From contig JAEZHT010000018.1 in NCBI GenBank assembly GCA_023436805.1, forward strand, positions 1 to 23,765: a stretch of 23,765 nucleotides of DNA, given 5' to 3'. A program made the position numbers and the translations under genes. Of the stretch, positions 6,424 to 13,792 are shown one piece after another (the stretch's first letter is position 1; each line of letters starts with the position of its first letter). This DNA comes from Bacillota bacterium. GTDB lineage: Bacteria; Bacillota_I; Bacilli_A; Acholeplasmatales; UBA5453. The notes below the pieces were generated by a model. That model did no database searches. It worked only from the letters and a program-made list of their open reading frames with translations, and was not told the DNA's origin.

Positions 6424-7584
6424 ATGGACGCTATCAAGCAATCCCTCTATGTAATACGAGCCCTAAAGAAACAGAATTTTGAAGCCTTTTTTGTCGGAGG
6501 CTGTGTTCGTGATTACTTACTAAAACGTGAAACCATCGATGTCGATATCGCAACCAGTGCGAACCCTTACAAGGTCATGGACATCACTAAAGCCAAACCT
6601 ACAGGTCTGCCTTATGGTACCGTCAGTATCCAAAAAGATAAACTTAAAATTGAAATAACGACATATAGAAGAGACGCACAATATACCGATAATCGTCATC
6701 CAGATGAAGTGATTCCGGTTCAAACGATTGAAGAAGACGTCAAACGACGTGATTTTACCATCAACGGTTTGGCCATGAACGATGCTTATCAAATCATGGA
6801 TTATGTTGGCGGTAAAGAAGATTTAAGACTGAAAATCATTCGTGCCATCGGCAATCCCGATGAACGTTTCCAAGAAGACAGTTTACGCATTTTAAGAGCT
6901 GCTTATTTTCAAGCCAAACTCGGGTTCCAAATCGAAAAGGAAACCCGTTTAAGCATGGCTAAAAACAAGCATTTGATTCAAAATCTACCCAATGAACGGG
7001 TCTTTACTGAATTGATCAAATTACTGAAAGAACCCAATCAACTAGACGCCTTAAAGACACTTGACCACTCAGGCATTTCAGCCTTCTTACCAGGGTTAGA
7101 AAAAGGCATTCGATTCGTGATCAACAATATGAAGGAACCGCTATTTATCGATGCTTTCTTCGCCTTATGCTTTACACTGCATGGACAGGTTCCATCAGAA
7201 TGGAAATTCTCCAATATCGCCAGATTAAAATATGAGAAAGTCGTTGAACTCGTCAATAGAAATCAACCGCTTTCCGATTTAGATTTATTTACACAAGGAC
7301 TTGAAATTTGTTTGTTGACCAATAAAGTCGCATTCTTATTAGGTAAATCATCGAACCAAAAACGTGCTTTAGAAGAACGTTTCCAACACTTACCACTCAA
7401 AAGCGCATTGGATTTGAAACTGAGAGGTTCCGATTTAATCGCCATAACCAATAAGAAACAAGGCGCGTGGATCTCTAAAGCCATCGATGACATGGTCATC
7501 GCTGTCTTAGATAAGCGCGTTGAAAATGACTATGAAGCGCTCAAAACCTATGTATTACAGAAAGAGGTTAAACATGAAAAGTGA
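6424..7584 (+). CDS. cca: CCA-adding tRNA nucleotidyltransferase
   Basis: Adds or repairs the 3' CCA of tRNAs in the cytosol. The 386-residue class II enzyme has the nucleotidyltransferase head with GGCVRDYLL (25-33) and the metal-binding pair Asp39/Asp41 in IDVDIATSA. RRDFTINGLA (108-117) is the hallmark of the poly(A) polymerase/CCA family, and RILRAAYFQAKLGF lies in the neck. The tail is shorter than in large CCA enzymes and no HD domain is seen. ATG 6424 follows AGGTGA by 5 bases and matches the expected N-terminus; upstream in-frame GTG codons (6388, 6415) overlap the promoter or the ribosome binding site. The stop codon lies 11 bases inside pulA, so the genes are coupled. A poly(A) polymerase is a weaker alternative, since class II sequences are hard to separate. 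Confidence 0.93.
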   Translation: MDAIKQSLYVIRALKKQNFEAFFVGGCVRDYLLKRETIDVDIATSANPYKVMDITKAKPTGLPYGTVSIQKDKLKIEITTYRRDAQYTDNRHPDEVIPVQTIEEDVKRRDFTINGLAMNDAYQIMDYVGGKEDLRLKIIRAIGNPDERFQEDSLRILRAAYFQAKLGFQIEKETRLSMAKNKHLIQNLPNERVFTELIKLLKEPNQLDALKTLDHSGISAFLPGLEKGIRFVINNMKEPLFIDAFFALCFTLHGQVPSEWKFSNIARLKYEKVVELVNRNQPLSDLDLFTQGLEICLLTNKVAFLLGKSSNQKRALEERFQHLPLKSALDLKLRGSDLIAITNKKQGAWISKAIDDMVIAVLDKRVENDYEALKTYVLQKEVKHEK

Positions 7585-9655
7585 TTTCTTTTCTTACCTA
7601 GATGGATTCAATTTAATTACGATAATGGTACCAAAACCCATCGATAATGATCATAAAAAGTTTACCCTCGAAAGTGGCGTTCAAAAGATTGCTTTAACCA
7701 TCTCGAAAGTTCAAAACATTGGGGCAGAAACCAAATATACCTGTGCCATCAATGACAGTATCTTCTTAAATCAAAACTACATGGTTTTTGATGAATCAAG
7801 AAACCAATCCTTTTTAAGAACTGGACAAATCGTTCGTACCGAACTATTCGATATGATGTATGACTATGACGGGGATGATCTCGGGGTCACTTATAGTGAG
7901 TCGCAGTCGACCTTTAAACTTTGGACACCTGTGGCCAAAGAAGTTGAACTTGAACTCATCGATTTGAAGGGAATCAAGCAATTCATCGATTTGAGATACC
8001 AAGAATTGGGTATTTGGTCGGTGACCATATTTGGCAATTTGGATGGTTACAAATACCGTTATAAAGTCAGAGTGAATGAAACATTTAAATCAACAACAGA
8101 CCCATATGCCATCGCATCCTCGGCCAATGGTGCTTACAATTACGTCGTTAATCCACAAAAATTCTATGCATTTAAACACAACAAACCAGAATTTTCTGGC
8201 CGCAAAGTAGACGCAGTTATTTATGAAGCCTCGATCCGTGACTTTACGATTGGTCAATCCTCTAAAGCGAAACATAAAGGCTTATATGCAGGCTTCATTG
8301 AAGATTTACCGAATGAAGGCTTAGCACACATCACCGATTTGGGGATTACCCATGTTCAGTTGATGCCGGTGTATGATTTCGAAGGCACCGATGAAATCAA
8401 AAAAGATGAATTATATAACTGGGGATACAACCCTTCCCAATACAATGTCCCAGAAGGCTGGTTCTCCGCCAACCCTGACCACCCTTATGAACGCATCAAT
8501 GAGTTGCGTATGTTGGTAGATACCCTCCACGGTAAGGGTTTAAGGGTCAATATGGATGTTGTGTATAACCATGTCTACAATATGGGGACCTTCCCATTTG
8601 AAAAATTGGTACCTGGGTATTTCTTTAGATTTGATGATAAAGGCATTCGCACCGAAGTTTCAGGCTGTGGTAATGACATCGCTTCTGAACGTCCGATGAT
8701 GCAAAAATTCATTTTAAACTCCATCAAATGGTGGATGAACACGTATCAAATCGATGGATTTAGATTCGATTTGATGGGTTTACTAGACATTGAAACCATG
8801 AATAAAGTGGACAGTTTGGTCCGCTCAATTGACCCTGCAGCGTTTGTCTATGGTGAAGGTTGGAACATGTCCAACACGTTACCACCTGAAAAACGTGCCC
8901 ACATGGGGAACCAACAATTCATGCCATTCATCGCACATTTCAATGACGCATTTAGAGAAGCCATCAAAGGTGGCACGTTCTCTTCAACCCTCGGTTTCGC
9001 GATGGGTGGAAAAGTATCCAATGCCGATTTATTCTATTTATTTACAGGGAGTGCCGTCGATCAATATCGTTTCTTCAATCCAAATCAATCGATAAACTAT
9101 ATTGAATGCCACGACAACCACACGTTCTATGACCGTGCTAAAGTATTGAATCCAAACTTCACAGAAGCAGAGATCAAAGACTATTCGAGATTGGGTTTAA
9201 GCTTTGTCTTGCTTTCACAAGGGGTACCATTCATCCATGCCGGGCAAGAATTTTTAAGAACCAAACAAGGGGTAGAAAACTCATACAAATCCCCCGATAG
9301 TATCAACCAAGTGGATTGGACACTCAGAGAAAAACACTTGGATTTGGTCCAAACCGTGAAAGACTTGATCGACATTCGAAAGACGTATAAAGTCTTTAGA
9401 TTAAGACAAGTGGCTGACATTAAACAGTCCATTCGTATATCTGAACAAAGCGTTCAAACATCTACCGTCTCATTCACGTTAAACGGCCTAAATCAGACGA
9501 TTAGAGTATTCTTTAAGAATAACTATGTAGATGAGTTGTTGCCTGCAGGTGAAGGCTTTAAAGTCATATTTGATGGGTTTAAAAAGGTCGACCAACCAGT
9601 GACGTCTTATGTGGTAAACCAACCTGGCGCATACATTTTTGTAAAGGAGAACTAA
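7574..9655 (+). CDS. pulA: Type I pullulanase (GH13 alpha-glucan debranching enzyme)
   Basis: Hydrolyses alpha-1,6 branches in pullulan, glycogen or limit dextrins. 693 residues with an N-terminal beta-rich region and a CBM48-like module (about 100-195), then the GH13 barrel. YNWGYNP (281-287) is the type I pullulanase signature. Catalytic positions are visible: nucleophile Asp399 in DGFRFD, acid/base Glu428 in VYGEGW, and Asp514 in CHDNH. There is no signal peptide or anchor, so it should act on cytosolic glucan or imported dextrin. ATG 7574 was chosen because AAAGAGGT precedes it by 5 bases and the reading frame upstream is antagonistic to cca. It overlaps cca by 11 bases. No other glycogen genes are present in the window. 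Confidence 0.94.
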   Translation: MKSDFFSYLDGFNLITIMVPKPIDNDHKKFTLESGVQKIALTISKVQNIGAETKYTCAINDSIFLNQNYMVFDESRNQSFLRTGQIVRTELFDMMYDYDGDDLGVTYSESQSTFKLWTPVAKEVELELIDLKGIKQFIDLRYQELGIWSVTIFGNLDGYKYRYKVRVNETFKSTTDPYAIASSANGAYNYVVNPQKFYAFKHNKPEFSGRKVDAVIYEASIRDFTIGQSSKAKHKGLYAGFIEDLPNEGLAHITDLGITHVQLMPVYDFEGTDEIKKDELYNWGYNPSQYNVPEGWFSANPDHPYERINELRMLVDTLHGKGLRVNMDVVYNHVYNMGTFPFEKLVPGYFFRFDDKGIRTEVSGCGNDIASERPMMQKFILNSIKWWMNTYQIDGFRFDLMGLLDIETMNKVDSLVRSIDPAAFVYGEGWNMSNTLPPEKRAHMGNQQFMPFIAHFNDAFREAIKGGTFSSTLGFAMGGKVSNADLFYLFTGSAVDQYRFFNPNQSINYIECHDNHTFYDRAKVLNPNFTEAEIKDYSRLGLSFVLLSQGVPFIHAGQEFLRTKQGVENSYKSPDSINQVDWTLREKHLDLVQTVKDLIDIRKTYKVFRLRQVADIKQSIRISEQSVQTSTVSFTLNGLNQTIRVFFKNNYVDELLPAGEGFKVIFDGFKKVDQPVTSYVVNQPGAYIFVKEN

Positions 9656-9656
9656 C

Positions 9657-10556
9657 ATGGAATTTAACGCAAAAGTAGATAATATGAATGTCGGTTCTGA
9701 CTTTCAAAATGTCAATGTGACACTGGTCAACGGCGAAAAGAAAAATCTTAAATTGACCGATGATCAAGCCAGAAAAATAGAGTTAGGTAAAACCTATCAT
9801 TTTGAAGTTGAATCTTATTTTAAAGATGAAAAAGAACAATTCAAAGTCGTATCCTTTGTCGGTATCTTTGAATACATTCAAGACCCTGTTCAACTCAAAG
9901 AAGAGTTACGAAACTTTTATGAATACGCACCTGTAGACATGAAGGCATTGCGAGATGATATCCATGTATACATGAACGCGATTGAAAACAAAGTATTGAG
10001 TGACATCACTAAACATATTTTTAAACAATATGAACATAGTTTCTTCATGTTCCCAGCAGCGGTTAGGTTTCACCACGCGTATATTGGTGGGTTGGCTTAC
10101 CATACCAAAGTCATGCTCGATATGGCGAAACAATTCATTGGTATTTACCCTTATTTGAACAAGGATTTACTCTATAGTGGCATTTTGTTACACGACATTT
10201 GTAAAGTAGATGAACTCAATGGCTTCGAAGGTGGCGAATACACCTTAGAGGGTCAATTGATTGGACACCTTGTCATGGCTTCATTGAAGGTTTCAGAAGC
10301 CGCAAAAATCCTTGGATATGAAAAAGAAGAGGCTGTATTGGTCTTGAATCATATCTTATTATCACATCATGGGTTACCAAACTTTGGTGCTGCGAGAAAA
10401 CCAGCCACAGCGGAAGCGATGCTCATTTGGTACATCGATACCATCGATTCTAAGTTTACAGTACTGGGTGAAGAACTTGAAAAAACCCAACCGGGTGATT
10501 TTACACAAGGGATTGCAGTATTGGATAAAACCAGATTTTATAAGACAAAACTATAA
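9657..10556 (+). CDS. yhaM: YhaM-like 3'-5' exoribonuclease (OB fold plus HD domain)
   Basis: Probable RNA 3' end trimming or turnover nuclease in the cytosol. The 299-residue protein has an N-terminal OB-fold-like region (about 1-75) and an HD domain. Metal-binding candidates are His149 (LAYHT), His179-Asp180 (LLHDICK), His204, His237/His238 (SHHG) and Asp261 (YIDTIDS). This layout and the phrases FHHAYIGGLAYHT and LLSHHGLPNFG match YhaM/CbfA. AAAGGAGA (9643-9650) lies 6 bases before the ATG, which is only one base beyond the pulA stop. The operon ends at the hairpin at 10561-10592. An HD phosphohydrolase with another substrate is possible, but the OB domain favours RNA. Confidence 0.87.
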   Translation: MEFNAKVDNMNVGSDFQNVNVTLVNGEKKNLKLTDDQARKIELGKTYHFEVESYFKDEKEQFKVVSFVGIFEYIQDPVQLKEELRNFYEYAPVDMKALRDDIHVYMNAIENKVLSDITKHIFKQYEHSFFMFPAAVRFHHAYIGGLAYHTKVMLDMAKQFIGIYPYLNKDLLYSGILLHDICKVDELNGFEGGEYTLEGQLIGHLVMASLKVSEAAKILGYEKEEAVLVLNHILLSHHGLPNFGAARKPATAEAMLIWYIDTIDSKFTVLGEELEKTQPGDFTQGIAVLDKTRFYKTKL

Positions 10557-10560
10557 AAAT

Positions 10561-10592
10561 AAAGCTAGTGATTATACGTCACTAGCTTTTTT
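10561..10592. terminator. Shared bidirectional terminator, yhaM operon and GH2 operon
   Basis: AAAGCTAGTGA (10561-10571) pairs perfectly with TCACTAGCTTT (10579-10589), loop TTATACG, followed by T's to 10592. On the other strand a T-rich stretch also follows the stem. The GH2 stop codon (10572-10574) is inside the loop, so one hairpin ends both converging transcripts. Confidence 0.9.
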
Positions 10593-12326
10593 GAACCACT
10601 TTTGAATTTGTTCATGGATTTCATTCATGAGTTTTGGATGGATTTTCAAAATGGCACGATCATATGTCAAAAAGCCATTAATTTCATCTTCAACGTCGCT
10701 TAATTGGGTATAGATGAGCACCGATAAACCACGATCTATGTCTTTTTTTAATGCTTCTAAATATAAAGTCTTTAGGCCTATCTCTAGATTTTCTACGGTA
10801 TCAAATGTCTTATAACCGAAGATGTCATCGGTGTTAAAACGATGGCCTTCGACGGGTAAACTGTAACCACCAAATTCGGTCAAAGCGAGAATTCTTTTCT
10901 TCGCAGTGCGTCGATAAAAACGTATTTTTTGGAAATAAATGTGTCGACTGTGATAATCTCCAACGCCTTGGTCTGACCAACCAGATACATGGTCAACCAA
11001 CCTAGTTGGATCCATAGCTTGAACTTTCTTGCATATACGTTTGGTGTCAAATTGACCCCAAGCTTCATTGAAAGGTACCCAAGTACAAATTGAAGTCACA
11101 TTTTTAAGAGTCTGGATAAGTGTCATCAGGTCTTGTTCATATAATGAGCGACCGGTTGGATGTTGTCTACCAAATAAACGACGGAAACGATCGCTTAAAT
11201 GGATATGAGCAATCGATAATACGTGGTGGAAGACGACATTTTTAAACTCAGTGCCACTCATCATATCTTGCCAAACCAACATACCCAATCGATCACAGTG
11301 ATAATACCATCTTAGAGGTTCCATTTTGATGTGCTTTCTGAGCATATTGAAACCCAGTTGCTTCATGGTTAAAATGTCATCAATCATCGCTTGATCGCTT
11401 GTTGGTGTCAGTAAACCATCACTATAATACCCTTGATCCAGTACACCAGATTGGAAATAGGGCTGTCCGTTTAAATAAAAACGTTGGATGCCTCGATGAT
11501 CGGCTTTTCGTTCAAATGAACGCATGCCCACGTAACTATGCACGACATCTGTGCCGTATTCAATCACTAAATCGTATAAAAATGGATCTTCAGGTGACCA
11601 TAAATGTGGATTTTCAATGAAAATATCGAGGGCATTCAACGGGGTTTCTGCCTTTTTAATACAAGCCCCTTGAGTCATCACTTTAACCGTTAAAAACGCA
11701 GATTCACTTGATTTTACCAGTACTTTAAAGGATTGTTTTGAAACATTGGGTATGATGGTCAAATCTTCAATATAGACAATCGGTACGGATTCTAACCAAA
11801 CGGTTTGCCAAATGCCTGATTGAGGGGTATAGAAAATACCGCCCCGTTCGATGCGTTGTTTGCCGTTTAAGTGATAGGAAGTATCGCTTGTATCTTGAAC
11901 TTTTAGGGCGATTACAAAGCTTTCTTCAGTAACATAAGGTGTCACATCGATGGTAAATGGAACGAATCCACCGACATGGTGGCACACCAATTGATGATTG
12001 ATATATACCCAACACAATTGGTCTACCGCACCAAAGTGTAACAATAGGCGTCCTTGATTAAAATCATTAGGCAGTGTCACTTTCTTACGATAAAATGCGG
12101 TTTGATTTATACCTAATGTTTTGGATATACCGGATAGTACACTTTCAGGTGAAAATGGAACCAATATGGTAGTATCAAACACCTCATCATCAAAATGATT
12201 GGATATACCAAAATCCCAGGGGCCATTTAAATTGAGGTAGCTATCACGTCTTAACTGGGGTCTAGGGTATTCTAAGTGAATCCCTTGTTCCAATGTTTGA
12301 GCGTATTTTGTCAACAATGTATGCAT
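10572..12326 (-). CDS. Glycoside hydrolase family 2 protein (beta-galactosidase/glucuronidase-like)
   Basis: 584-residue retaining beta-glycosidase with the GH2 plan: N-terminal jelly-roll sugar-binding domain (about 30-180), immunoglobulin-like domain (185-275) and a TIM barrel. The acid/base is Glu421 in WVPFNEAWGQFDT and the nucleophile Glu484 in ALTEFGGYSL. It lacks a signal peptide, so the substrate must be imported, presumably by the MFS protein encoded just upstream. It is shorter than LacZ and lacks its C-terminal domains, nearer to beta-glucuronidase in size, but the sugar cannot be read from sequence. AAGGA lies 7 bases before the ATG, inside the end of the MFS gene region, and the genes are 4 bases apart. 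The stop lies in a shared terminator loop. Confidence 0.88.
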   Translation of the reverse strand: MHTLLTKYAQTLEQGIHLEYPRPQLRRDSYLNLNGPWDFGISNHFDDEVFDTTILVPFSPESVLSGISKTLGINQTAFYRKKVTLPNDFNQGRLLLHFGAVDQLCWVYINHQLVCHHVGGFVPFTIDVTPYVTEESFVIALKVQDTSDTSYHLNGKQRIERGGIFYTPQSGIWQTVWLESVPIVYIEDLTIIPNVSKQSFKVLVKSSESAFLTVKVMTQGACIKKAETPLNALDIFIENPHLWSPEDPFLYDLVIEYGTDVVHSYVGMRSFERKADHRGIQRFYLNGQPYFQSGVLDQGYYSDGLLTPTSDQAMIDDILTMKQLGFNMLRKHIKMEPLRWYYHCDRLGMLVWQDMMSGTEFKNVVFHHVLSIAHIHLSDRFRRLFGRQHPTGRSLYEQDLMTLIQTLKNVTSICTWVPFNEAWGQFDTKRICKKVQAMDPTRLVDHVSGWSDQGVGDYHSRHIYFQKIRFYRRTAKKRILALTEFGGYSLPVEGHRFNTDDIFGYKTFDTVENLEIGLKTLYLEALKKDIDRGLSVLIYTQLSDVEDEINGFLTYDRAILKIHPKLMNEIHEQIQKWFKKASDV

Positions 12327-12330
12327 ATGA

Positions 12331-13653
12331 TTATCCTTCGTTTTTGATGGTTCTTAGGTATTTAACTACATAAACGACGGGTATGAATGCTATCAACGCT
12401 ACTAAAGACCCGGCTAAGAAGATGCCTGGGGTTGGTACAGACTGTAAAACGCCAAACTCATCTACATAAGTGGAATCACTATTTGATATGACAGATGAAC
12501 CGATGAACGGACCAATAATCATTGGAATCATAACAAAGAAAATCATCTTAACCCCTGAAAATACACCGATATGAGTCTTTGGTACCAAATCCCTACCAAG
12601 CGCATTCAAAACAACCATCGATATCAAATAAGAACCCATCATCAGTACACCAAATATCAGTGTAAAAATAAATGTCAAAGTCAAGTTATTTTGGAGGGTT
12701 ATACCAAGAATATAGAGAACAAACATACCAATGACATAACCTACGACTGAAATGATTAGAAATGGCTTTTTACCGAACTTATCGACATAGCGTCCACCTA
12801 TGATACTCACAATTGAAGATAACGTTAAGAATGCACCTAACAGAATGACATAATTGGACATTTCAAGGTAAAATTCGAAGTAGATGATGAAATAAGGTAT
12901 GAATACTTGCTGAGCAATCCCCAAAATAGAGACAGCAGTATATACGATATAGAGCATTTTATTGTTTCGAATTGTCGTGGGTTTAAAGCCATAAATAATA
13001 TCTTTAAAGTAATGCGTGTTTTTCTTTTCTATGGTGTGATCCTGGATTAGAAATAATCCAATAATACCAGATATGAATACAATGCCACCCACCAAGAAAA
13101 AGAAGGTTTGCCATTGTTCGTTTTTCGTGAAACCATCGAGTAAACCAAAAACAACCAACATGCCAAGCAGTGGCATTGTCGCGATGAGGCCTTCAGCTTT
13201 ACCACGATTGGTTGGGTGCGTTACATCGGTGACCCAAGCTTGAAAGGATGCATCATTTGCGGTAGAACCAACGAAGGTCATCATGCAATCCAGCACAATG
13301 ATCGCCCAAAGTGTGATTAAAATTATATTTCCATTAGGAAAAATGGTCGAGACGTTTTGGGTGTTAATGAACCCAAATAAGCCGATGGATACACCCCAAA
13401 TCATATAGCCAACGGTCATGAAAACCTTGCGTTTACCCAGTTTATCTGATAAAGCACCCATGGTTAAGGTGGCTATAGTAGCAACAATAGCACTGAGCGC
13501 TACCATGGTTGCGATTGCGGTGGAATCATATGTGACTGTTTTGTAGATATACACATTCAAATACATGTTCTCAATGGTCCAAGCCATCTGACCAATTAAA
13601 CCAAAAATAATAAAAACAAACCAAACTTTTTTAGGGAGTTTTTCCGTAATCAT
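12331..13653 (-). CDS. MFS transporter, probable glycoside importer
   Basis: 440-residue integral membrane protein with about 12 hydrophobic segments and a middle cytoplasmic loop (about 205-232). The major-facilitator motif A is present in both halves: GALSDKLGKRK (66-76) and GGRYVDKFGKKP (286-297). The membrane entry ENMYLNVYIYK near residue 28 resembles MFS proteins found beside glycosidase genes in Bacillota. GGAGGGA lies 7 bases before the ATG. It is the first gene of a two-gene operon with the GH2 enzyme, so sugar or glycoside uptake is the natural inference; export cannot be excluded. No regulator gene is adjacent. Confidence 0.85.
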   Translation of the reverse strand: MITEKLPKKVWFVFIIFGLIGQMAWTIENMYLNVYIYKTVTYDSTAIATMVALSAIVATIATLTMGALSDKLGKRKVFMTVGYMIWGVSIGLFGFINTQNVSTIFPNGNIILITLWAIIVLDCMMTFVGSTANDASFQAWVTDVTHPTNRGKAEGLIATMPLLGMLVVFGLLDGFTKNEQWQTFFFLVGGIVFISGIIGLFLIQDHTIEKKNTHYFKDIIYGFKPTTIRNNKMLYIVYTAVSILGIAQQVFIPYFIIYFEFYLEMSNYVILLGAFLTLSSIVSIIGGRYVDKFGKKPFLIISVVGYVIGMFVLYILGITLQNNLTLTFIFTLIFGVLMMGSYLISMVVLNALGRDLVPKTHIGVFSGVKMIFFVMIPMIIGPFIGSSVISNSDSTYVDEFGVLQSVPTPGIFLAGSLVALIAFIPVVYVVKYLRTIKNEG

Positions 13654-13682
13654 TGTTTAGTCCCTCCGTTCTAATTAATCTC

Positions 13683-13691
13683 AGTATAGCA
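13683..13691 (-). promoter_or_regulatory. Extended -10 promoter of the MFS-GH2 operon
   Basis: On the minus strand TGCTATACT lies about 30 bases before the MFS start, with no convincing -35. A small inverted repeat, ATCA-AAA-TGAT (13695-13705), sits just upstream. I saw no catabolite-repression (CRE-like) box. Confidence 0.5.
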
Positions 13692-13755
13692 TGTATCAAA
13701 ATGATTTATTCTTACAAAGGTGAAAAATTCACAACTAATTGCATATATAAATAAT

Positions 13756-13783
13756 AAAAGAGGACTTTTGAAGGTCCTCTTTT
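13756..13783 (-). terminator. Intrinsic terminator after the large lipoprotein gene
   Basis: A 10-bp stem: AAAAGAGGAC (13756-13765) with GTCCTCTTTT (13774-13783), 8-base loop. On the minus strand it begins 9 bases after the lipoprotein stop and is followed by a T-rich stretch. Confidence 0.85.
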
Positions 13784-13792
13784 GTATATCAT

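Noticed and set aside
8829..9095. 88-codon open frame inside pulA
   Set aside because: Overlaps the catalytic barrel in another frame, no ribosome binding site, no recognisable family.
13654..13792. Catabolite-repression box before MFS-GH2
   Set aside because: No sequence near the CRE consensus; only a 4-bp-arm inverted repeat was seen.
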